A stretch of DNA of 53,587 nucleotides from an uncultured Anaeroplasma sp. GTDB taxonomy: Bacteria; Bacillota_I; Bacilli_A; Acholeplasmatales; Anaeroplasmataceae. Within the stretch, counting starts at the first letter, position 1. Each line of letters starts with the position of its first letter. Below the pieces are notes generated by a model, which did no database searches, had not been told where the DNA came from, and saw only the letters and a list, made by a program, of their open reading frames with translations. The translations under genes and the position numbers were made by a program. Below, piece after piece: positions 26,224 to 34,167 of the stretch. The stretch covers positions 1 to 53,587 of the forward strand of contig CAKQBG010000005.1 of NCBI GenBank assembly GCA_934216145.1. Reading direction: 5' to 3'.

Positions 26224-28917
26224 ATGAAAAAAATATTTAGTTTAGCCTTTGTATTGTTGAGCGCATTAGCTTTAACTTCATGTAGTGGAAATACCGAAAC
26301 ATCATTACCTGATAATGCTAAAACTACTACCTCAACTGAAAAAAAGGAATATACAGAATCTATAGGTTTTACTTTCCATTATTATAGAAGTGATGCTGAT
26401 TATTCAAGCTATAATATGTGGATTTGGGAAAATGGTAAGGAAGGAAATGATTATGAGTTCAATGCTACTGATGATTATGGAGCTTATATAACCTTCTCAT
26501 GGAATGATTGGAGTGCAAATTTAAAAAATGGCTCAATTAATTTCATTGTTAAAGAGGCTAAGGCTTGGGCTGATAATCCAGTAAAGGATGTTGAAAAGGA
26601 TAGATATGTAACATTTTCAAGTATGGAATTTTCAAAGGAAGATGGGTTATACCATATCTATTTAAAAAGCGGTGATGAAACTGTTTATGGTGTTAAACAA
26701 GAGGTTGGAGAGGAAATAACTAAATCTCAATTTAATGTTGATTACGACACTAAGCAGATTAGATTAAATATTCAAACTAATAAGGATGTATCATTAATAG
26801 AGGTTAAGAAGGATGGTACAACTATTATTTCTACTAATAATTTAGATGATTCAAAGGTTATAAAGAATACTGATACAGAATTAATTTATAAGTTTGATGA
26901 AATGCCTGATATTAGTTCTAAATATATTATTTCTGCTACCTTTAGAGAAACTGGTAAAATTAAAACAGCTGTAGCTAGCTTTGCAAATTTATATTCATCT
27001 GAAGTATTTAATAATAATTATTATTATGATGGTGATTTAGGTGCTTTATATACTAAGGAAGCTACTACATTTAAGGTTTGGTCACCTGTTTCTACTATGC
27101 TTGAGCTTAGAGTATATGATACTGGTACACCTGAAAAGATTACTGTTAATGGAAAAAGCGTATCTTTAGCAGGTGGTAATAATTCTTATAAGGCATATCA
27201 AATGACAAAGGGCGAAAAAGGTGTATGGAGTACTACAATAAATGAGGATTTAGCTGGAAAATATTATACATATGCTGTAACAAATAGTAGCTACAAGTCT
27301 TTAGAAATAGTAGACCCATATGCGAAGTCTGCTGGTATTAACGGCTTAAGAGGAATGATTGTTGATTTTAATGAAACTAATCCTCTAGGATGGGATGATG
27401 TTAATGTAATTAATTATGATTCTCAAAGCTTAACAGTTTATGAATGTCATATTGCTGATTTAACAAGCTCTACAACTTGGAATGGTACAGCAAGTAAAGC
27501 TAAAACATATCAAGGCTTCTATGAAGCTAGTACTAGTTATACTTCAGGTAATACTACAGTAAAAACTGGTTTTGATCATATTAAAGAGCTAGGAGTAAAT
27601 ACTGTTCAATTACTTCCTATTTTTGATCAAGCTAATGATGAAAGATTAGAAACTAGAAGCTTTAACTGGGGTTATAACCCATTAAATTATAATGTTCTTG
27701 AAGGTTCATATTCATCTGATCCATATGATGGATATGTAAGAATTAAGGAATTTAAGGAATTAGTTAAAGCTTATAATGAGGCTGGAATTAATATTATTAT
27801 GGATGTTGTATATAACCATGTTAATTCCTTAGCTAAATCTAATTTTGATGTTTTAATGCCTAATTATTATTTTAGATATTCAAATGGCTCAGCATCTAAT
27901 GGTTCTGGATGTGGTAATGAAACTGCATCAGATATGCTGATGTATAGAAAATTTATGATTGATTCAACTGAATTTTTAGCAAGTGAATATAAGCTTTCAG
28001 GTTTTAGATTCGACTTAATGGGTCTTCATGATGTTACTACAATGAATGAATTAGCTAAAAATCTACATGATAATGTTAATTCATCTATTACTATTTATGG
28101 TGAACCATGGACTGGTGGTACTACAACATTAACTCAAAATCTGCAAGCAACTCAATCTAATTTATCTAAATTTGAAGGATTTGGTTGTTTTAATGACAAG
28201 ATAAGAGATGCCTTAATTAAGGGTGGACTTGCTGCTAAAACTGATAAGGGTTGGATTACTGAAACTAAAAAGATTTCAACAACTACAGATATTATTTCTG
28301 GTTTAATTGGTAGTCAAACTATACTTGGAAATGATCCATATAAAACTGTAAATTATGTAACTTGTCATGATAATTATACTTTGTATGATAGAATAAAAGC
28401 TGCTGGTATAACTGATGAGGAAACAATTAAGAATATGGCAGTATTAGCTAATTCTTTAGTATTTACATCTCAAGGTATTTCATTTATGCTTTCTGGAGAA
28501 GAATTTTTAAGAACTAAGGGAGGAAATTCTAATTCTTATAATGCTTCATATCAAGTTAATGAGCTTGATTATTCATTAAAGATAAAGAATATGGATGTCT
28601 TTAATAATTATCAAAAGCTTATTGCTTTAAAACAAAATGCTAATTTATTTGCTAGAAGCAAAGAGGAATGTAAGAATATTACAATTAACAAAAACAATGA
28701 TGGAAGTTTAATTTATTTTGATTTAATTGATAATGAAAATAAGCTTCAATATAGATTTGCTTACAGTAATGGTTATAAGTCTAAAGCTTCAAAGAACGTT
28801 GATTTTAATGGCTTTACATTATATCTTGATACTCTAAATAAGGAAGATTTAGTTTTATCTAGTGATACAGTATTAGATGAACTAGAGGTTATTATTGCTT
28901 ATAAATCAATAGAATAG
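26224..28917 (+). CDS. Secreted type I pullulanase lipoprotein, GH13_14
   Basis: Predicted lipoprotein of 897 residues (lipobox ALTSC, Cys20) that debranches alpha-1,6 links in pullulan and starch. The ATG at 26224 has AGGAGG seven bases upstream; the in-frame TTG at 26170 lies in the terminator and is rejected. Residues about 40-140 are a CBM41 domain (FTFHYYRSDADYSSYNMW), about 260-360 a CBM48/N domain (FKVWSP), then the GH13 barrel with YNHV, FRFDLMG (nucleophile Asp597), YGEPWTGG (acid/base Glu627) and CHDNYTLYDR. The pullulanase hallmark NWGYDP reads NWGYNP here. Products would feed the adjacent importer. Confidence 0.95.
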   Translation: MKKIFSLAFVLLSALALTSCSGNTETSLPDNAKTTTSTEKKEYTESIGFTFHYYRSDADYSSYNMWIWENGKEGNDYEFNATDDYGAYITFSWNDWSANLKNGSINFIVKEAKAWADNPVKDVEKDRYVTFSSMEFSKEDGLYHIYLKSGDETVYGVKQEVGEEITKSQFNVDYDTKQIRLNIQTNKDVSLIEVKKDGTTIISTNNLDDSKVIKNTDTELIYKFDEMPDISSKYIISATFRETGKIKTAVASFANLYSSEVFNNNYYYDGDLGALYTKEATTFKVWSPVSTMLELRVYDTGTPEKITVNGKSVSLAGGNNSYKAYQMTKGEKGVWSTTINEDLAGKYYTYAVTNSSYKSLEIVDPYAKSAGINGLRGMIVDFNETNPLGWDDVNVINYDSQSLTVYECHIADLTSSTTWNGTASKAKTYQGFYEASTSYTSGNTTVKTGFDHIKELGVNTVQLLPIFDQANDERLETRSFNWGYNPLNYNVLEGSYSSDPYDGYVRIKEFKELVKAYNEAGINIIMDVVYNHVNSLAKSNFDVLMPNYYFRYSNGSASNGSGCGNETASDMLMYRKFMIDSTEFLASEYKLSGFRFDLMGLHDVTTMNELAKNLHDNVNSSITIYGEPWTGGTTTLTQNLQATQSNLSKFEGFGCFNDKIRDALIKGGLAAKTDKGWITETKKISTTTDIISGLIGSQTILGNDPYKTVNYVTCHDNYTLYDRIKAAGITDEETIKNMAVLANSLVFTSQGISFMLSGEEFLRTKGGNSNSYNASYQVNELDYSLKIKNMDVFNNYQKLIALKQNANLFARSKEECKNITINKNNDGSLIYFDLIDNENKLQYRFAYSNGYKSKASKNVDFNGFTLYLDTLNKEDLVLSSDTVLDELEVIIAYKSIE

Positions 28918-28924
28918 CTAATAG

Positions 28925-28949
28925 GGAGATTCCAAATAGGAATCTCCTT
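28925..28949 (+). terminator. Hairpin after the pullulanase gene
   Basis: Perfect nine-base stem GGAGATTCC (28925-28933) and GGAATCTCC (28939-28947), loop AAATA. The T tract is poor (TTATAAATA), so termination may be partial. Confidence 0.6.
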
Positions 28950-28976
28950 ATAAATAAACATAGTATTAGCTTATAG

Positions 28977-29005
28977 TTGAGATTTATTTTGAATTTTGAT
29001 ATAAT
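28977..29005 (+). promoter_or_regulatory. galT promoter
   Basis: TTGAGA at 28977-28982, 17-base spacer, TATAAT at 29000-29005; transcript start near 29012, then GGAGG at 29024-29028. Confidence 0.75.
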
Positions 29006-29036
29006 TTTTATGAAGATATCTATGGAGGAATTTAAT

Positions 29037-30530
29037 ATGAGTTATGAGTTATTAGCTAAAAAGCTTTCCTTTTATGCAACAATTCATTTAGGAGTAAATT
29101 CATTAGATAGAATATATCTTGAGAATTTATTACTTGGTGAATTTAATTGTAGTGCTCCTAGTAATGAAACTATTAATATGAAGGAAATAGAAGAATTAAC
29201 TGTTCCTGATTCTTTATTAGAAGAGCTTTATAAATTAAGAGGCCCTAAAGAAGATAATGCCTTATATGGTACTAAAATAATGGGACTTTTAACACCTCTA
29301 CCATCTGTTGTTAATGAAAAATTTTGGGATTATAGAAATAAAGGATTAAATGATTATTCCTTAAATTATTTATATAATCTATCTATTAAGAATAATTATA
29401 TCCAAAAGACAGCAATTGATAAAAATATAAAATGGAAATATGAACCATTTAATAATTTTATAGAAATTACTATTAATTTATCAAAACCTGAAAAGAGTAA
29501 TAAGGATATTGCGAAGGCATTAATAGTTAAAAATGAAAATAAATATCCTAAATGCTTATTATGTATTGAAAATCTAGGATTCTATGGAAATTCTAATCAT
29601 CCTGCAAGAGAAAATATTAGAATAATTCCTATGAGATTAAATGACGAAAGATTTTTTATGCAATATTCGCCATATGCCTACTATGATCATCATGTAATTA
29701 TTATTAATGAGAATCATATTCCAATGCATATATCAAAGGAAACCTTTAAAAGACATGCAGATTTTGTTGATTTAATACCTGAGTATTTTATTGGTTCTAA
29801 TGCTGATTTACCGATAGTGGGTGGTTCAATTTTATCTCATGAACATTATCAGGGTGGAGGACATTTAATGCCACTTATGTATGCACATGATCGCTTTGTT
29901 GTTGAAACTAATAATAAGAACATAACTATTAGCTATTTAGATTGGTTTAATTCTTGTATTTGTGTTAAGAGTAAAAATAAGGATGATTTAATTGATGCGT
30001 TAGATAAGATCAGATTAAATTGGGAACATTATGATGATGTTGAATGTAATATTATTTCAAGTACTAAGGGTGTAAGACATAATACTATTACTCCAATTAT
30101 GAGAAAAGATGATGATTTATATATTGGGTATATTATTCTAAGAAATAATCGTTGTAATGAGGAACATCCAGAGGGTATTTTTCATGCTCATAGAGAATAT
30201 CATAATATTAAGAGTGAGGGTATAGGCTTAATTGAAGCAATGGGATTATTTATTCTTCCTGGAAGATTAAATAGACAATGTAATGAAATGGAAGAAATAT
30301 TAGAAAAAAATATCGATTTTGATGAATATGTAAAGAATCATCCTGATATGGAAATTCATAGAAATATGATTAAAACTATAAGAAATAAATATTCTAGTAA
30401 CTATAAAAAGGCTATTAAGGATTATATTAATGATACTTGTATGAATATATTGATGAATACTGCTGTATTTAAGGATACTGATTTAGGTAATGAGCATGCG
30501 CTATTATTTATTAAGGGATTAGATTTATAA
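29037..30530 (+). CDS. galT: UDP-glucose--hexose-1-phosphate uridylyltransferase, Bacillota type
   Basis: Leloir-pathway enzyme of 497 residues that exchanges galactose 1-phosphate with UDP-glucose. It belongs to the long type-2 GalT family of Bacillota, about 490-510 residues, unlike the HPH-motif type of E. coli. Recognisable segments are ALYGTKIMGLLTPLPS near 80, the catalytic-region motif GGSILSHEHYQGG near 260 and EGIFHAHREYHNIKSEGIG near 385. An upstream in-frame start at 28977 lies in the promoter; ATG 29037 with GGAGG is preferred. galK follows on the same strand but is separated by an IS110 remnant, so the two may no longer share a transcript. galE is not in the window. Confidence 0.95.
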   Translation: MSYELLAKKLSFYATIHLGVNSLDRIYLENLLLGEFNCSAPSNETINMKEIEELTVPDSLLEELYKLRGPKEDNALYGTKIMGLLTPLPSVVNEKFWDYRNKGLNDYSLNYLYNLSIKNNYIQKTAIDKNIKWKYEPFNNFIEITINLSKPEKSNKDIAKALIVKNENKYPKCLLCIENLGFYGNSNHPARENIRIIPMRLNDERFFMQYSPYAYYDHHVIIINENHIPMHISKETFKRHADFVDLIPEYFIGSNADLPIVGGSILSHEHYQGGGHLMPLMYAHDRFVVETNNKNITISYLDWFNSCICVKSKNKDDLIDALDKIRLNWEHYDDVECNIISSTKGVRHNTITPIMRKDDDLYIGYIILRNNRCNEEHPEGIFHAHREYHNIKSEGIGLIEAMGLFILPGRLNRQCNEMEEILEKNIDFDEYVKNHPDMEIHRNMIKTIRNKYSSNYKKAIKDYINDTCMNILMNTAVFKDTDLGNEHALLFIKGLDL

Positions 30531-30629
30531 GGAGTTAATAGTCTAAAAATAAAAAATTGTTATAATCTAATCAAGAGGGATAATGGCGCATTCCCCCCCC
30601 TTGTCCCAAAAAACCAGTAAAAATTAATA

Positions 30630-31432
30630 TTAAGAAGTTAAATATTCTTTAGTAATGTCTTCTAATGTGATTCCATTACTTAATAATGTTTTAATAGATT
30701 TAGATAAATCTGATTTTGCTAATTTAATTCTAACTTCACTAGGAAAATCAACATCCTTTATATCACAAGGATTCTACACTTCCCCAGTTTTGATTATGTG
30801 ATATATGGCGACTAGAATCATTCTAGCTATAGCGATGATAGCCAGTTTCTTACAACGACGTTTAGATATTCTTTCAAATTTCTTCGCATAATAAGGATTA
30901 TTGACATCTTTAATGGCAGCATGTGCAACTTGAACAAGACAAGGCTTCAAATAAATACCAGCTCTAGGAATTTTACCAGATTTCTTTTTACCAGCTGATT
31001 CATTTTTTGTTGGTGTAAGACATGCCCAAGAACAAAACTGTCTATCTGAAGAAAAATGATTCATATCCACACTAATTTCGGAATGGTGATTATAGCAGAA
31101 TTTCTATCCATACCTGAAATATCACATAATAATTCAATGATAGATTCGTATGGTACAACAAGAGAATTAATCTCTAATTCTAGTTTAGTAATAGATTTTG
31201 TGATATAATCAAGATGTTCCTTGACAATGGAAATATATGTTTTCTGTGCTGTGATGAAGCAAGAATTTTTAACATCATTAAGAATTTCTTCATTTGTTGA
31301 TTTACGCTTAATTAAAAGTAAAAAATCTCTTTTTGATATATTGTGGTTTGGGTTGAGAAGCCTTACTATTACAGTTACTAGGAATGATTTATGTACATCA
31401 ACACCACAACAAATAGGATATTTAACATCCAT
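30630..31432 (-). pseudogene. IS110-family transposase, broken
   Basis: The reading starts at 31432 with CGVDVHKSFLVT, the first motif of the IS110 DEDD domain, then jumps directly to a sequence that normally lies some 160 residues later, so most of the catalytic domain is deleted. It continues through IVKEHLDYITKSI and ISGMDRNSAIITI, shifts frame near 31070, and resumes with MNHFSSDRQFCSWACLTP, NESAGKKKSGKIPRAG and the transposase_20 tail. A TAG at 30774-30776 interrupts KTGEV-NPCDI, where family members have a sense codon, and the frame then runs open to a TAA at 30630. Three separate lesions make it inactive. Confidence 0.88.
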
Positions 31433-31655
31433 AAATAAAAAAACTCCTTTAAAAAAGTAGAGGAGGAAACTACATTGACTAATTTATTTTACACCTTAGA
31501 ACGAACTAAACGTCATTGATTAGTCTTCGGACTCGAAGTCGCACTTATGTGTGCTTGAATCATTAAATTTGTCACTGGTTATTATACTGGTTTAATCTAA
31601 ACAAGTTGTAGAAGTCTACAACTCACCTCATCGTGATTTGTAGAATATAACAGTT
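31433..31655 (-). other. Non-coding end of the IS110 remnant, possible bridge-RNA relic
   Basis: No gene is seen. Three hairpins are visible: AGTC-TTCG-GACT (31522-31533), GCAC-TTATGT-GTGC (31541-31554) and AGTTGTAG-AAGT-CTACAACT (31604-31623). In IS110 elements the non-coding end next to the transposase start encodes the structured bridge RNA; the position fits, but I cannot fold or align it here. Confidence 0.3.
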
Positions 31656-31733
31656 CCTCTTGATTAGGTTATAACATTTATTTTCATGGCTATGTGTGCC
31701 TTTCAAAACGCAAGAAAGGAATGTGAGGTTATT

Positions 31734-32906
31734 ATGAGAGAAAAGAATTTAATTGAGAATTACAAAAAATATTATAATGCTTCTGCAAGTGATTTATTTT
31801 CATCATCCGGAAGAATTGAACTATTAGGAAATCATACAGACCATAATCATGGTAGAGTATTAGTTGGCGCTGTTAATTTAGATTTATTAGCAGCAGTAGC
31901 TAAAACTGATGATGATACTATTATTGTTTATTCTGAAGGATATAGTGAAACAAAGGTTAGTCTTAATGATTTAACTAGAAATGAAGCTGAATTTGGGAAT
32001 AACATTGCGTTAGTAAAGGGGTGTGTAGTTAAGCTTAAGGAGCTTGGATATAAAGTTGGAGGCTTTAAAGCTTATGTTAATTCTATATTACCAGCTGGTT
32101 CTGGTATTTCATCATCTGCAGCTTATGAATGCTTGATTGTTGAAATATTGAATTATTATTATAATAATGATAGTATTCCTCGTTTCGATATTGTTAGATG
32201 TGCTCAATTTGCAGAAAGCATTTATTTTGGTAAACCTTGTGGATTATTGGATCAATGTGGAGTTGCTTTTGGTGGCATTAATAAAATAGATTTTAGTGAT
32301 ATTTCTAATCCTAAGGTTACACATTTAGAATTTAATTTTAAAGATTATAGCTTATTGTTAATTAATACAGGTGGTTCTCATAGTAATTTAACTGATGAAT
32401 ATGCAGCTATACCTAAAGAGATGAAGGAAGTAGCCAATTTCTTTGGTAAGGAATTTTTAAATGAGGTTGATGAAGATGTTTTTTATTCTAATATTAAGGA
32501 ATTAAGAAATAAGGTATCTGATAGAGCTCTATTAAGAGCTGTCCATTTCTTTAACGAAAACAAGATTGTTGATTTAGGATTTAATGCTTTATTAAATAAT
32601 GATACTAAAAAATTTCTACATGAAATTACTGAATCTGGTTTATCATCATATAGATATTTACAAAATACATGTGTTAGAGGTTCTTTAAGTCAAAATATTA
32701 ATGTTGGTTTAGCAATGGCTGAGCATTATATTCATGATGGCGCTTATAGAGTTCATGGTGGAGGATTTGAGGGTACTGTTTTATGTTTTGTTAACAATAG
32801 TGAATTAGAAACTGTTAAGAATAGTTTAGTTAATGTTTTTGGAGATAAGAATATTCATAAGATTAATATTAGAAATGAAGGTTCATATCATATAAAAAAC
32901 GTTTAA
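31734..32906 (+). CDS. galK: Galactokinase
   Basis: GHMP kinase of 390 residues that makes galactose 1-phosphate from galactose and ATP. GHMP motif 1 is GRIELLGNHTDHNHG near residue 29, with Asn and His where E. coli-type enzymes have Glu and Tyr; motif 2 is LPAGSGISSSAAYE near 120 and motif 3 VHGGGFEGTVLCFV near 340. The frame is open from 31686, but the ATG at 31734, with GTGAGG a few bases before it, gives the usual N-terminus. The gene starts 59 bases after the inverted repeat of the IS110 remnant, so its present promoter may lie in or near that element. Specificity for galactose is supported by galT next door. Confidence 0.93.
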   Translation: MREKNLIENYKKYYNASASDLFSSSGRIELLGNHTDHNHGRVLVGAVNLDLLAAVAKTDDDTIIVYSEGYSETKVSLNDLTRNEAEFGNNIALVKGCVVKLKELGYKVGGFKAYVNSILPAGSGISSSAAYECLIVEILNYYYNNDSIPRFDIVRCAQFAESIYFGKPCGLLDQCGVAFGGINKIDFSDISNPKVTHLEFNFKDYSLLLINTGGSHSNLTDEYAAIPKEMKEVANFFGKEFLNEVDEDVFYSNIKELRNKVSDRALLRAVHFFNENKIVDLGFNALLNNDTKKFLHEITESGLSSYRYLQNTCVRGSLSQNINVGLAMAEHYIHDGAYRVHGGGFEGTVLCFVNNSELETVKNSLVNVFGDKNIHKINIRNEGSYHIKNV

Positions 32907-33245
32907 TATAAAAAGCGGCATATATAGTAGTAACAGTTTACTTATAAATAATTAAGTGTTATTCACTACTTTATATATGATTAATTCAATATATTATATT
33001 CTAAATAAATAATGGTATGAGTTATAATAATTTGACTAGTTTTTAATTAAAATTATGGCCCTGTTCTAAATGTAAACTACAAAGAGGTCTCCTACCAAAA
33101 ATTTTCTCGGATTTCCCCCGAAAAAAGTCGGAAGTCCCAATTATCTCGGGGGATTTCCGGGTATTCCCTTTTTAAAATCATTATGTCTACGACAAAAAGC
33201 TCGGCTTTAACCGAGACTTGATATCTATAATTTTTAAATTTTAAT
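32907..33245. other. 339-base gap: galK 3' flank and IS66-like end
   Basis: No gene. A loose inverted repeat follows galK (CATATATAGTAGT near 32918 with ACTACTTTATATATG near 32967). From about 33090 the DNA turns GC-richer: GGATTTCCCCCGA (33109-33121) is complementary, with two mismatches, to TCGGGGGATTTCC (33146-33158), and CTCGG/CCGAG (33200-33215) forms a hairpin. Being directly downstream of an IS66 transposase tail on the minus strand, it is probably the decayed end of that element. Confidence 0.5.
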
Positions 33246-33485
33246 TTAAACTTTTATTTTTAACTCATCAGGTAGTTTATCAGACCATGGTAAAAGATCC
33301 TCGATTGGAAATTTTTCTATCCTTTCAATTACATATTTTAAATATTGTTCTACCGTTAATCTATTTGCCTTTGCTGTTTGAACTATTGAAAATAATTTAC
33401 CTATAACTGTTGCACCATCACTCGTTTTGCAAAACATAATTTTATGTTTTGCAATTGTAAAAGGGCGTACAGTTCTCTCTGCTAA
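33246..33485 (-). pseudogene. IS66-family transposase, C-terminal fragment
   Basis: On the minus strand from about 33485 the translation reads LAERTVRPFTIAKHKIMF, then GATVIGKLFSIVQTAKANRLTVEQYLKYVIERI and ends LLPWSDKLPDELK, stopping at 33246. This is the last 80 or so residues of an IS66 TnpC transposase, including the invariant Glu of the AER motif and the C-terminal LPWSDKLP element. Immediately upstream is a stop codon in the frame that should continue the protein, and the rest of the gene is absent, so this is a relic. Confidence 0.85.
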
Positions 33486-33513
33486 TTACGCTGAATTCAA
33501 GATAATATTACAG

Positions 33514-33669
33514 ATGGGAAACTTAGATATTCTATTGCATTTAACAACCATAACACTCCAAGTATATAGAATTCCGCACTGGCATAAAGAAATGCCACAT
33601 AGTGAACCAATAAATAGTTTCTGGAGATTTATTGTAGAATTAATTAAAAGGGGGAAAAATGATGAATAA
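33514..33669 (+). pseudogene. C-terminal tail of a lost protein, possibly a toxin domain
   Basis: A short open stretch with a convincing protein character: YRIPHWHKEMPHSEPINSFW followed by a basic C-terminus, ending at 33669. The first half of the surrounding open frame is the reverse complement of the IS66 relic, so the true gene was cut by that element. The compact His/Trp-rich C-terminus and the small overlapping downstream gene recall polymorphic-toxin tails next to immunity genes; this is inference. I do not recognise a specific family. Confidence 0.4.
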
Positions 33670-33916
33670 AATATCAGATATTATGACGTATGATGAATTT
33701 CTTGAAAGATATTTGATTAATAAAGAAGAATTTAAATTTTACTATAAAAATAAAATTGTAAATATTTGTTATGGAGAAAAGGGAATGTTTACATATAATA
33801 TAGTCGAAAATAATGTTGTGATATTATATAAAGCATTTAATAGCCCTAAAGAATTATTAGACAACATGGAAATTGATAATATAAAATTTCCTGAGTTATG
33901 GAATGTTTTAGAATAA
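33662..33916 (+). CDS. Small orphan protein, immunity-like
   Basis: An 84-residue acidic protein (ATG 33662 with GGGGG seven bases upstream; an ATG at 33659 is also possible). It starts NKISDIMTYDEFLERYL and ends SPKELLDNMEIDNIKFPELWNVLE. The F-x-SPKELLDN...I...PELW pattern is like many small immunity proteins that pair with polymorphic toxins, but I cannot assign a family. It overlaps the end of the interrupted upstream gene, which fits a toxin-immunity pair whose toxin has been lost. Confidence 0.6.
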   Translation: MNKISDIMTYDEFLERYLINKEEFKFYYKNKIVNICYGEKGMFTYNIVENNVVILYKAFNSPKELLDNMEIDNIKFPELWNVLE

Positions 33917-33999
33917 AATTAAATGATTTAATGACTAAGAATGCAATAATAAATAATTATTAAATGGACTTTTGACAAAACTTATTCATTTTATAATTT

Positions 34000-34040
34000 G
34001 GCGGATCTGCTTGATATAGTAGGTTCGCCTTTCTTTTTTA
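34000..34040 (+). terminator. Terminator before the DUF2974 gene
   Basis: GGCGGATCTGC (34000-34010) pairs through G-C, A-T and G-U pairs with GTAGGTTCGCC (34019-34029), followed by a T-rich tract. Closes the small orphan gene's transcript. Confidence 0.8.
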
Positions 34041-34167
34041 TGAAATTCTTGTAAATGTCAATTAAAAATGATTTTTAATCTTTTTGTCATTCTATTTTTT
34101 AAAAATAGTCTTTATAAATTTTAAAAATAGTGTTAAAATTTAAATATTAATGATTGAGGGTGTTTTG

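Larger units (their letters stand above)
30559..31675. mobile_element. Decayed IS110-family element between galT and galK
   Basis: A segment of about 1.1 kb carrying a broken IS110 transposase on the minus strand is bracketed by 20-base inverted repeats: GTTATAATCTAATCAAGAGG at 30559-30578 and its complement at 31656-31675 with one mismatch. IS110 elements usually lack terminal inverted repeats, so these may be subterminal repeats or duplicated target sequence. The left end contains a run of eight C (30593-30600). The 220-base non-coding end upstream of the transposase (31433-31655) holds several hairpins and could encode a relic of the bridge RNA that guides IS110 recombinases. Confidence 0.75.

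Noticed and set aside
33427..33513. First part of the plus-strand open frame ending at 33669
   Set aside because: It is the complement of the IS66 transposase relic; only the part after about 33514 looks like genuine protein.
33972..33997. Promoter TTGACA ... TATAAT before the DUF2974 gene
   Set aside because: The spacer is only 14 bases and the -10 box runs straight into a terminator hairpin.
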